From Vitellaria paradoxa (Eukaryota > Streptophyta > Magnoliopsida > Ericales > Sapotaceae), in assembly GCA_019916065.1 (NCBI GenBank), contig CM034240.1, positions 32,563,149 through 32,627,148 of the forward strand: DNA of 64,000 nt. Reading direction: 5' to 3'. Of the stretch, positions 25,528-36,694 are shown piece after piece. The notes below the pieces were generated by a model. The model saw only the letters and a list, made by a program, of their open reading frames with translations, ran no database searches and was not told the origin of the DNA. The position numbers and the translations under genes are program-made. Positions within the stretch are counted from its first letter, which is position 1. The number at the start of each line of letters is the position of its first letter.

Positions 25528-28500
25528 TTAAGCAGCCAGAACTTTTGCCTTTTCCAGTCTAGCACTGGCTGCCTCCCAGGACACAAGATTCTCGAAGAAG
25601 GTTGATATATAATCGGGCCGTCGATTCTGTGATACAACACGTCGTTAATGTGGTGATTCTGTTGTCGAATAAAACAGATAACGATGGGAGGTCATATGCT
25701 CATAAATTCTTCAACACCCCCCCCCCCCAAAAAAAAGGAAAAAAAAAGTGATAATCATGTTTGATCAATTGGACATACCTGAAAGTCGAGGTAGTAGGCA
25801 TGCTGTGATCATGAATCACATTTCAGAATAAATTAGTAATATGCTAATAATAACCATTCTTCCTCTAGGAGAAAGGGAAAAAAATATAAAATTTCAAAAA
25901 TAATGTAGTACTTACCTCCCAAACATCGATAGTAAGGATTGGCTGCAGCAAATGAATGATAATATCATGAGATTCTGAGAGTCGATGGGATGCTATAAGT
26001 TTCTATATTATTATAAAATATCAAAACACTCAAATCTATGTTACAAATTATGACGAGTAGCAACAGTATTCAACTTGAGTGATATCCCCTAAGGGTTGAG
26101 ACCTAAATTGTAGGGGGAAGGGTGTGTAAAAAAAATAAAAAATGTACCAGTTATGATACGAAGCTAAAGAATTACTCAAATATAACAGGAACACACACGC
26201 ACACACGAACAAAAAAGAAATTTAACGAGTTGAAAGGACTCACTGAATAGTCCCAGACAAGGGGATTCACAGCATTGGGACTCTTCAACACTTCTAGCTT
26301 CTTGTCCTCTGGTTTGTCTAGGAGAAACCAAAATGGGATTATTAGTCGAAACTAAATTTAGGCAGTTATACAACTGAAAATTGTACCAACAAACAGAAAG
26401 AGGGAACTAAAATGCCAACTAATATTTTTTTACTTTGCTGCCACAGGCAATTTTTGGTCATTAGTGAGGAGGAGGGGTGGGGATTTAGTAGTAGGAAGAG
26501 ACCAAACACTCACATACAAGCCAAGCCCAACCAGAGCCAAACTGTGTGGCCGCAGCTGCCTTCAACTCTTTAACAAGTTCTTCAAAAGAGCCAAAATCTC
26601 TGTTAATCAATTCGAGGAGTTCTCCAGATGGCTTTCCTCCACCACCAGGTTTCATACACTCCCAGAAGAAGTCATGATTCCATACCTGCAGAAGGTTGGA
26701 AGGTTAAAATTGCAAATAATGTTAACAAAAAGTTTGTTGATTTCTTATATTACATTCTAAGGGATCAAGCTTATTGAACCTGAATGGGATCTCATAAAAT
26801 TATAAAAATCCTAGTAATCAAGTAGGAGGGGTTTCGCCAAATGGACTTAACAGGTGTTTCTTGTATAACAACTGATTCTCATGCTAATAAACTTGTCTAC
26901 GAGAGCTACAAAAAGCCAATGGACTTTTAACAATATGAAAAAGCACACGAAAAAGTAGAGTACAGGCTTCATACTTGTGCAGCATTGTTGAAGGGAGGAA
27001 GAAGATCGCCCTTGTTGTATGTAGCAACAATAACATCTTCTAATGACTTTTCGCCCAATTCTGTTCCCAATACTTGCTTGTTTAAGTTGTCCACATAAGC
27101 TCTGTGGTGCTTACCCCAGTGGAACTCCAGTGTGTTGCGGCTCATGTGTGGTTCCAAAGCATCCTATCATGTATCCGTCAAGGAATAAATGTATAATAAC
27201 GAAAAACAATCAATTCAAAGTTGCCAAAAAAAAAAAGATTACGTTCAGAGAAATACTTCATTTCCAATAATTTGTGTGAGTAAGTTCGATCAAAGATCAA
27301 GTATGACTTTAGCAAATGAAGTTCATCTCTGCAGCTTGGCTCATGGGCATAGTCCGTAAGATGCTAAGCTAAGTAGGCTTATTTGCAATATTTGGATAAG
27401 GCATGGTAAATTGAGCTCTGTGTTGCATAACTATATTGAGCAAACAAACTTCAAGAAAGCAATCCTTTTGGCGTATAATTGGACTAGAAACCAGTCTGGT
27501 CAGGGAACTGAGGTAAAGCAACAGATAATATGCCCAAGAAAGCAGAGGTGGCCTGGGTTCAAACCCAGTCCAAGTCCAGTCATGCCAAACTTAATTAGCC
27601 ACATTAGTTATCCAGCTTGATTAGTTAAACCCTCTATACTTTTTACCTGTGGTAGGCAACACACAAATCTATCAAATATATTTGCCAAAAGCCCAAGATC
27701 AGTAGGGCAATGTGTGCAAGGTTGGATTCATTTAAGATATTATCATTTTGATAATTATTCTCGTGCATTTTTTTTAATTAATTTTGTTTTCTTTTAGAGC
27801 AAGATCCTTGTGCGTTCTTTCAGTTCCATTAATCAAGTTTTTTTTGCATACTTGCAACAAATTGCATAAAAGAACAAAGATCAATCTCTCTTCCCTCTTC
27901 TACCCATCTATATAAACAAGATAGGAAGAGGCTTTTGACACGCAAAACAGTCCTCTCTCTGTTTTCAAAGATCCTCCTATTTCTTTCCTTCCAAATCAGC
28001 CATATTAAGCAAAAAGGTACCAGATTCCATATCTTCCTTCTCCTCTTTCCCAATGGTTGACCCCACCATGCTAATAGAAAGCTCATTAGGTCTTTGGGAA
28101 AGCACATATGCACTCCAAAGCAAGAGAGAATGAGACTCCACAGCTCGGAAGGCCATGTGCAGTGAAAGAACAGGTGGTCACTTGACTCTTCGCATCTACG
28201 GCATAGGGAACACCAGGAAAAGAAAATGATCTTTGAAGTTGGGTAGCTTTTGTCAAACAAACCAACCTCAACAGTGTTATATTCATTTATTTTCTATTTT
28301 TTCTATAACTAGGGAAAAAAAATTAACCTTTTAGGGACTTTGCACCTATGTTAGAATAGTTACGGTGCTAGAGCTAACTGAAGCCTTAAGACATCTGCAT
28401 CAGCTTCTCTACTGTACAGAAATATTTAAAGAAGCTAATGTAGAGTGGTGTTGGACATAAAATCTCTAAAATTAAAAAAATGCCTTTTTTACTCTACCCT

Positions 28501-30552
28501 GGAGAATCCCTTAAGAGTAGCTGATGCAGATGCCCATCACCTCTAAATATAGACAAAATTGGGCATAATTCAAGGAATTTATTGGAATCTGAATAAAAAA
28601 TAGGAACCACAAAATGTCATTCAGTTGATGAAAGCACACTGAGCTAGCTTGTTTACACTTTACAAACCATTGCTTATAAAACACGAACAAGAGGCGTTCA
28701 ATGCTTAAAGATGAAATGCAAAGAAAATTCTCAGATCTTACCAGAGGATATGGAGGAGGCTTCAATTCAAACTTGGCAGTTATCGTACCGCTACCAGCCA
28801 TCCTTTTATATTGTCTCTGCAACATAAGAGAGTTACGAGTGATTTTTGAGTGCATTCCTCATATAGGTTGCATTACGGAAGAAGTCAAACGTGAATTTCT
28901 CCTCCTTTCTTCCTCTTCTTTCTTTTTTTTTTTTAATATATTTCTTAAATTAGGAATTGTAAGAGTGTCCAGGTCTATCTTGATTGGAAAAAGTTGAATC
29001 AGGACTAAGTTAAAAAAAATTGCTGGTATAAAATTGTTGCCAGTTTAACATGATTTGATTGCCTCCAAGAGAAAGACATACAAATAAAGAAATGACGTTG
29101 AACTCTGTTGCTCCTCAGAGAAGAATCTGGCAAAATTTTGAGGCAACTAATTAAAATTATGCCAATAGTTTCTTGTCCTAGAGGAATTTAAAAAAAAAAA
29201 TTACGTATAAGGTGACCAGTATTTCAATTAGAAAACCCTAAAATAACCTATTTTGGTCTTGAATCACACCCACTAACCCTCAAGAAAATTAACAGAGGTT
29301 ACTTTAAGGGAATCAAATGGGATAGCTTACCAACAGAATGCATATGAATTTTACAACTATACTGCTATGGACTGAATCGACACCAAGTAACTGAAGCTGC
29401 AACTGAATGAAAAGGCTTACGAAATAAGTAGAATAGTGCCGTTTTAGTAGATTAGTTAGTTATATAGTTGTGTAACAGAATTGATCTGGACCCTTGGTTT
29501 AGATCTCATCCAATGGTGGAAAGTCATCTTCCTCCCTATATAGCTAAGAGTTCACGTTTTCTGTAAGGCATTCCCTTTTTTTGATATTGAATACAATTGA
29601 TTGCTTCACTGTGAAGCGGAGTTTCCATTCAGTCCATAACAACTATATTTGGTACAAGAGATCTCAAGCAGGTAGGGAGGAAAGATTAGATGTAGAAAGG
29701 GAATAGGAGAACATAGGGACCGAGCAGCATCTTGATGGTGCAAAAAGGAAGGAAGAAATCTAGGAGAGAGTGGCTTATAATTTTACCCTAGCATTGTAGT
29801 AAAGGGAATCAAAGGATACAATTTTCAAAAGAGAGGAAAACTTTTCCTCCCCTCTCATCCACCTAACTTAGGGATTATCTCAGCAAACAAAGAATTTTTT
29901 ATTCCATCCCTTCCATTAGGATAGAAGTCCATAAGGTCATTCAGAAAGTTAACCCTTAAAAAGAAAAAAAAAATTCAGCCTTCCATAGTTCCACAGCTAA
30001 TTAAATGTTCTTCAGCCATTTGACAAATATGTCTAAATTAGCTATCAAGAAAATTAAGGTTTCCAAGCTCAAATAAGCAAATTGGCAAGGACCTAAACAA
30101 TGGAAAAGGAGAACTTATAGAGACAATAGTAAGAATAATAGTATGGGTTTGTTAATTACCCCAAAAAGAAAAAATACGGGTTTGTCCCAGACTCCCAATT
30201 CAATACAATCACTAGCAGGCCATGTGATAGAACTTTACATGGAGTGAATGGAAAAGAGAAATGAAAACCCCTTTTCTTTTTCTTTTTTTTTTTTTTTTTG
30301 AAAGGTAGAAATGAAAACCCACACCCACAAACACGGGAATAAAAAGGAGTGGGGTGATGCAGAAGAAAAGCTGACCTCTTTCTTCCTCGAGAGCAACCTC
30401 CGAGTTGACCCACCTGTTGTTCAGCCAGCAAAATCAATCAGAGATGAAAGATGGATAAAAAGATAAGAGAAAAGGAAAGACAATCGATGGCGACCTTGGC
30501 AAGGAAAAAGAGTGCAGGTTAGCGAAGCCGTAGAAGTAACCGATGCAGGCAT
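25528..30552 (-). CDS. FSD2: Fe superoxide dismutase, chloroplastic (FSD2-like)
   Basis: It converts superoxide to hydrogen peroxide and oxygen, in the plastid. Nine exons join in frame to 251 aa: 30552-30495, 30413-30376, 28816-28742, 27163-26975, 26685-26514, 26317-26244, 25942-25916, 25802-25779 and 25626-25528. Residues 1 to about 46 look like a transit peptide ([12 protein letters not shown]..., then basic). The SOD domain opens at [13 protein letters not shown]. Iron ligands are His72 (FHWGKHH), His124 (WNHDFFW), Asp208 and His212 (DVWEHAYY). Tyr80 and Gln120 are the conserved second-sphere residues, and Gln at that place fits iron. Intron 1 is only 81 nt. Intron 3 holds a LINE fragment. 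Exon 5 needs the downstream donor GTAT|GTGAGT to stay in frame. The protein lacks the internal insert and acidic C-terminal tail of Arabidopsis FSD2, so the FSD2 name rests on N-terminal likeness and on the neighbouring RAF2. Confidence 0.9.
27829..28260 (-). mobile_element. LINE zf-RVT fragment in FSD2 intron 3
   Basis: An uninterrupted stretch encodes the zinc-binding C-terminus of a plant L1 reverse transcriptase: [12 protein letters not shown] (finger), [34 protein letters not shown] and [15 protein letters not shown]. It shares long identical words with the LINE at 13,438-14,275, so both belong to one family. It lies in the sense direction of the host gene, inside the 1.6-kb third intron, upstream of the exon encoding the first iron ligand. 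The N-terminal RT part is absent. Confidence 0.8.
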
Positions 30553-30725
30553 GTTTTTCTACTGGGAAATGCCTTTTAAGAGTGTGGCTGGCACACGAAG
30601 AGACCAGTTTCTAGGGTTTGGTAGTAGAAGTCGTACGCTCTGATGCAAGTGCAATTGCTTTTTGCTATTAGTATGGCGATGTAGTACGTTGTACTGCAGA
30701 TGGTTTTGTAGTACCTTATCTTCCG

Positions 30726-30859
30726 AAGTGTTTGATTGAAAAAAAAATACAATAACATTATAAAAATTTAATGCAAAAAATAGTACGTGATGTAATTTAA
30801 TTAAAAAAATATATAAAAAATTAATAAATTTAGATTGATTTTAAGTAACCAAACATCAC
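30726..30859. mobile_element. MITE family A copy (upstream of FSD2)
   Basis: Ends AAGTGTTTGATTG and AACCAAACATCAC bound a core with TGATGTAATTTAATTAAAAA and AAAAATTAATAAATTTAGATT, matching the core of the family A elements at 48.5-52.4 kb. It lies about 170 bp upstream of the FSD2 start, close enough to sit in the promoter. Confidence 0.55.
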
Positions 30860-30944
30860 AGACACGTGGAGGGATTCCCCGTCGAGCAGCGCGTCGAGAC
30901 TCAACCTAGATACATTCGTTTTCCAAAAATTAGACAGTAAATTT

Positions 30945-31945
30945 CGTTGGATAACATTTGTGTTTTTTATTTTTTTATTTATATTTTTAAATTGATAATA
31001 AAAATATATTTATTAAATTTGTTTATATTTTTCTATTTTCAAACAAATAAAAATTTAAGCAAAAAATATAAATAAATAAGTGCTTTTATTTTATTTTTTA
31101 TTACAAAGATTTTAACAATTTTAATACTCTATTCATTTGTTTTACATTATATTAAAAAAATTATTTTAATCAAATACTTTATTCAACCAAAATTATTTTT
31201 AATAAATAATATAATTAAATTAAATTAAATATCTAAATTAATAAAATAATATATTATTAAATTACTTTTAATAATAATTAAATTCATTAATTAATTAATA
31301 TGATATATATTATTAAATTATTTTTAATAAATAACAAAATTAAATCAATTGATTTAACTTAAATTTTATAATTAATTTACTTAATTTAATTAATTTAATT
31401 ATTTTTAACAAATTATTAACAAATATCATAATCAAATTATATTAAATTATTTTTAACAAATATCATAATCAAATTAATTAACTTAAAATTAATTTATCGA
31501 ATTTAATTGAATTGAATTAACTTATTTAATATGAAATATGTTTTATTAAATTATTTTTAATAAATATCATAATTAAATTATTTAAATTATTATGAAGTAT
31601 ATTTTATTCAATTCTTTTTAATAAATAATATAATTAAATTATAATTAATATATTTATATTTAATGAATTAAATGATATAATAATTATATTTTATTCAATT
31701 GTTTTTAATATATAATAGAATTAAAATATAATTTATATTTATTGAATTAAATTATTTTTAAAAATAATAAAATTAAATATTTTATGAAAATAAAGATTTA
31801 ATAGTTATAAATAAAATTATATTTTCAAACGTAATTTTCATTTTCATTTTCATTTCAAGAAAAAAATGAAAACATAAAACAACAGATAGAAAATTTGAAC
31901 AAATAAATAGAAATTAGAAAACGACGGTATCATCAAACGGTACCT
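30945..31945. repeat. AT-rich block of degenerate tandem units
   Basis: About 1 kb of extremely AT-rich DNA is dominated by variants of TTATTAAATTATTTTTAATAAATAA-TATAATTAAATTA recurring every 80-120 bp. The flanks CGTTGGATAACATTTGTGTT (about 30,943) and, in reverse, CCGTTTGATGATACCGTCG (about 31,945) are loosely similar, so it may be a TIR element filled with repeats. No gene. Confidence 0.45.
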
Positions 31946-32261
31946 AATTAAACGGCTTTTAAACAATAATTTAAATTATGAACGTCAATTTTTTTCTAAC
32001 CATGAATGTAAAATTAATTACCGTAATTATAAAGGAAAGAGAAGATAAGAATGGAATTAAGGAAATAAGCTCTTGAAATGTTGGTAGCGGTTACATTGCG
32101 CAACACGGGTGGTTTTATATGAAAAATAAATAAATAAATAAATGTAAGTAAATTTATAACCATTTAGTAACGTAAAATAGAAATATTTAGTAAATAAATT
32201 AAATTTTACTAAAAATAGTAAAAAAATCAATTTGTGGTCTTAAACAATGAAAATAACCTTC

Positions 32262-32455
32262 GTAGCCCTTAAGGGTAACTCGGATGGCAAGTGGATTTAC
32301 TCCCTATATTGTCCACCCAAGTTCGATTCCTTTTACTCATCTGGGGTGTGCAAAAGGACGGTACACACACTTTCAGTTTATCTATCGGATAAACGGTCCG
32401 TTAAAAACTGTGATAAATTAGTTGGGTTCCGAGTTATAAAAAAAAAAAAAAAAAA
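32262..32455 (+). mobile_element. tRNA-derived SINE
   Basis: A Pol III-like A box region GGATGGCAAGTGG (32,282) and B box AGTTCGATTCC (32,320-32,330) are followed by a short body ending GTTGGGTTCCGAGTTAT and an 18-nt A-run at 32,438-32,455. Box spacing, length and 3' end are typical of plant Au-like SINEs. Confidence 0.75.
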
Positions 32456-33228
32456 TTAGGCTCTGTAACAATTGCATTTACAACTGTAAATGGTGAAAGT
32501 AACTTTAAATCACTGAAAATATTCTAAATTCATATATTGTACGTCTAAATTGGACACTTACAACAAAAGTATCATTATATCATTAAATGATTAAATTTGA
32601 TCAATTTAGTTTACATAATTTAGTGCGATTGATTTTACATCACACAGTTAAGAGATTATATATATATATATATATATGAGCGAACCTATGTTGAGACAAG
32701 GGAGAGCAAATGACTCTCTTGATTTTGAACATAAAATTATCAAAATACTATTAGTATGTTAATTTTATTAAAAAAATTAATTTAATTTTAAATTAAAATA
32801 TTTTGATTTTATTAAAAAATTAAGATTAACTCAAAATTTTTAACTTAAAAAAAGTGTACAAAAGTCAAACTCATATGAAATAAAATACATTTTCTCACCA
32901 TACTATTAAATACTTTTGTGGATAGTATTAATAGGTATAACATAATAACTTCTATAAATAATAAAACTTAATAATAATTATATTATTTTTTAGTAACAAG
33001 GTACAATCCTATTAAATTCTAACTTCCACAAAAAGGATCAATTAAACCACTAAACTGTGAAAAGTATTTCACTAGTTTAATGTATAATAATAATTTTATA
33101 TATTTCTAAAAAATAACATTGTTTCTCCTTTACTCTTAATCCCAATATAAATCGTTGTCCTCTTTTTAAATATACCCGGTGCCCCCTAGTAAAAATTTTG
33201 AATTTGGCCCGGCATATAGGCTCCGTTT

Positions 33229-33349
33229 TGTTTGTTATAAACCTTTGAAAACTTTTAAAAATTATTTACTTTTTTTATCTCACTACACGAATCATGAACT
33301 CATAAGTTATCTTATTTTATCTCACTTTTTATCACTCCAAACACACCCA
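33229..33349. mobile_element. MITE family B copy 1
   Basis: It begins GGCTCCGTTTTG and ends CTCCAAACACACCC. The core holds AAAATTATTTACTTTTTTTA, CACTACACGAATCATGAACT and TATCTCACTTTTTATCACTC, shared with the elements at 52,863 and 34,921. Confidence 0.65.
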
Positions 33350-34920
33350 TAATCCTACTTAAATTTTACATTGTGAAATTTTATGAACTGGTTTGTAGTA
33401 TTTTTAATTTTTTTTTCTTAATTGATTATTATTATTTTTTAAGAAAAAAAAGAGGGGATTCAAATTTGACGTGAACGTGATGAATAGGTTGCCGGGGGAA
33501 GCTGCTATTGTAATGGTGTAGAGGCAGCAGCATCAGCAGCGTCAAAAAGGTAATATTTTAACTCTCATTTTTTTTTTTATATTGTTAAAATTTTATCTAT
33601 TAAATTTTAACATCTTCTCTGTAAACATAAAATATTATATTAAATCGATATAATATATCACTATAATATTATACTAAAAATTTATATTATCTTTCAAACA
33701 TATTAAATATTTTTTATTTTTTATTCATCAAAATTGTGTTTAGTATTACTTATTATTTTATTTTTATTAATATATTAGTTGTTTAATTTGATGGACAAAT
33801 AACAAATAAAAGAATTGAGAACACGATTATTTAATATTTTAAAAATTACGTTTAAAAAAATTGAAATAAAATGGTTTTCGATAGAGCATTTGTAAAATAA
33901 GAAAATAATTATTTTTACTGTATTTTAAAACAAAAAAAAAATTGTTAAAAGAATAATGCGAATAGTGGTCCCTGTGGTGACCCTTTCCAATCGTCCTGAT
34001 GCCCCTAACCGTTGGAAGAGTCACAGCACGACTGCCGAGCTTGAGATTGAGAGCGCCAACTTGAAATTTTTAAATTTTATTTTTTATATTATATTATTTT
34101 ATTTATATTCACATAAAAATTGAGTGCTTAAAAATTAAAAAAATATTGCATATTATTTTATTTATATTTTCTCATGAAAATTGTTTTTATCAAAATTCAT
34201 AATATATATTTAATTTAATACTAAATATTTACTTTTATAAAAATTAAATTATTTTTATCCAAAAATATTGTTTAAATTAAAAAAATAAATTAATATACGT
34301 GAACCGGCCCTAGGGCGAATTTTTTCTTCTTCTTCTTTTTTTTTTTTTTTTTTTTTCATTAGGCTCACCCAACAATTAATTTACCAAGGTACCATTTCAA
34401 GATCCAAATTTTAACATCTTTTAGTATTTTTTATCAAAAGCGGTTAGTTGTAATTTTTAGTATATTTGATAAAATACGTAATAATTTTTAGTAATTTTTT
34501 TATAATATTTTAGATATTTAGTAAAATTTTTGATAGTTTTTAATAATTTTTAATAATTTTTAACAAGTTTTAATAATTTTTGAGTTGAACAAATTATGTA
34601 ATTGAGTAAAAAAATGACACAAATTGATATTTTTCAAACACTCAAAAAGTATCTTTTGGTAATTTTTTATTTCTGAAATTGATTTGTCAAACAATGGCCA
34701 AGTCTTAATATATTGTAATGAATTAAAATATTAATTTTTAAAATGAAATTTAATAAAATAAAATTTAAAATTACAAAACGGTAATTTACTATTCTGTCAG
34801 TTGCCATTAAAAAAAAAAAAAAGGGAGAGTGCAGAGTGTTCGGTCAAATAATTAGGAATTAGCAACCGACTTGATTGATTACATGTCAAGCAACCAAAAG
34901 ATTATATCTTTAAGACACAG
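33350..34920. other. AT-rich intergenic region
   Basis: No gene is seen. A short GC-richer island lies at 33,465-33,550, a T-run at 34,337-34,357, and a family C-like stretch of TTTTTAGTAATTTTTxATAA words at 34,430-34,700 that ends CAAACAATGGCC. Confidence 0.4.
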
Positions 34921-35091
34921 AGGCTGCGTTTGGCGTGTAAAATTTTGTTAAAAATCTTTGAAAATTTCTATAAATCTTTGTTAATTTTATATCACATCAA
35001 CTTTTTTCTCTTATTGCACGTATTACGAACTCTCCCCAAACCACAATTTATCTCAATTTATCTCATTTTTTCTTACTCCAAACAAACCCAG
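34921..35091. mobile_element. MITE family B copy 2
   Basis: Ends AGGCTGCGTTTGG and CTCCAAACAAACCC. The core AAAATCTTTGAAAATTTCTA and CGTATTACGAACTCTCCCCA through TATCTCATTTTTTCTTACTC follows the family B pattern. It sits about 390 bp upstream of the RING ligase start. Confidence 0.6.
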
Positions 35092-35334
35092 AATTGAATT
35101 TATGATTCGAATTAGAGCAAAAAAAAAAAAAAGAAACAATGGCGATTAAAAAAGAAGTTGAGTAAAAGAGATAAGGCGCTTGTTTACTGCTGAAACTCTC
35201 TTCGTCTTCGGCAAAAAGTTTCTGAAACCTGAGTACTGCAGCAGACTCCCAGAAAGGAAAGAGTCCATTGTTTTCGATTCTTTCAACATTTCCTTCGTCA
35301 ACATACATAGTACATGCATATATATGATACTACA

Positions 35335-35354
35335 TTTATATATATATATATATA
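35335..35354 (+). promoter_or_regulatory. TATA-rich promoter segment of the RING gene
   Basis: A TATATATATATATATA run lies about 130 bp before the ATG at 35,482. The interval between is pyrimidine-containing and GC-richer, as in many plant leaders. Placement fits a TATA box, but no transcript evidence is available. Confidence 0.35.
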
Positions 35355-35481
35355 CGCGGGCACACAGACATATACATTCGGTTGCATCGTCGCCCCAATT
35401 GTGAGTTGCGAACGTTCATAAGTTGGTGACTGGTCGTGTCTCTTCGATCGGCTGCACAGTTTCACTCTCTTATAATGCCAT

Positions 35482-36694
35482 ATGGCGGTTCATGGTCAAT
35501 ACCCCCATACCAAACTCTTCTTCTGCGAGAGGTCTCTCTCTCTCTCTCGATCTCTCTCGATTTTGATTGATACTCTTGCGGCATTTGTTCTGATTAATTA
35601 CCTGTTTTTCTCTTTTGCAGGAACTTGCAGAGCAGCCTCGTAAGAAATCTTCCCCTCCTTCACCCTCGCACGTTTCAAACACCCCATCTCTCTACAATGC
35701 TCACCGGCAGTGGAGGTTCTCTCCTCTCTGTTTCTCTCAACTGTTGTTCCTTTCCTTTCCTTTTTTTTTTTTGGGGGGGGGGGGGGGCAAATAGAAGCGA
35801 AACTTTGACATGGCTGTGTTCTGCACAGTGGAAATTAATTCTCGCAAGAGGAAAGCGGTTGCGGATATTGCAACGCCTCCATCAACCCCAAACATTTTCT
35901 CTCTGCAACACCAATGTCGTCCACAAACTCTTTGTCCAACGGCTCTTCGTTTAGACGTCGATGACATACAACCACCACCATCGACGACACAGAAGATCTG
36001 CACACCATTCTTGTCTTTCACGTCCCTGCTGAATGAAGATCGCTACGCAGAAATGGTAGAACAGGGTGATCAAATCGACGGAGTAATCAAAACCCACGTA
36101 ATAATTCCTCCCAAATTGAATTGGGTTTCTCTTGTTTTTCTGTTCTGGATACGTGACCATGGTGGGCATTGTTACAACCCATTGCAGGCTGAGCAGTTGC
36201 GGCGCACGTTAGCAGACAAATGGCAGAGTCAGTACCGTACGCTTCTGTGCTGGGCGGAAGAGAGAGCGTCGAAGAGACTCAGAGAGAGGGACCTCGAGTT
36301 GGAGATGGTGATGCGCCGGAACGCGGATTTGGAACAGAGGGCGGCGCGTTTTAGAGCGGAGGCGCACGTTTGGCAGGCGAAGGCGAAAATGCTGGAGGAG
36401 ACAACGGCGTCGTTAACGGCGGCGCTGCAACAGGCGGAGCTGCGCGGCGCAGGGGGCGGGTTAGAACGCACCGGGGGCGGCGGAGGGGCGGAGGACGTCG
36501 AGTCGTCGTACGTTGACCCGGATCGAGTCGAGCCGGTGAGTTTGGCTTGCAAAGCGTGCGAGAAGCGAGCCGCGACGGTGATGATGTGGCCGTGTCGTCA
36601 CGTGTGTGTCTGTAGCAGATGCGACGCTGTTTCTAAAACCTGCCCTGTTTGCCTTTCTACCAAAACCACCGGCGTTGAAGTTTTTCTCTCCTAG
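35482..36694 (+). CDS. BOI-related RING-type E3 ubiquitin ligase
   Basis: Likely transfers ubiquitin from an E2 to target proteins. Members of this SBP1/BOI family act in stress, cell-death and gibberellin control. Four exons (35482-35531, 35621-35715, 35829-36097, 36188-36694) join to 306 aa. The product opens MAVHGQYPHTKLFFCERN, holds the family's basic SRKRK motif, a coiled coil (about 139-230), a glycine-rich linker, and a C-terminal RING with Cys259, Cys262, Cys274, His276, Cys280, Cys283, Cys290 and Cys293, ending GVEVFLS. Intron 3 is exactly 90 nt with no stop, so retention would add 30 residues in frame. Intron 2 contains a T-run followed by a G-run (35,759-35,787). The N-terminal exon joins are less certain than exons 3 and 4: a competing donor CTC|GTAAGA exists within exon 2. 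Confidence 0.85.

Noticed and set aside
26176..26373. 65-codon frame over FSD2 exon 6 in another phase
   Set aside because: The conserved SOD sequence ([13 protein letters not shown]) is in the other phase and fits the splice sites.
27540..27600. GGGTTCAAACCC as a Pol III B box of a tRNA or SINE in FSD2 intron 3
   Set aside because: No A box at the right distance and no cloverleaf or poly(A) tail.
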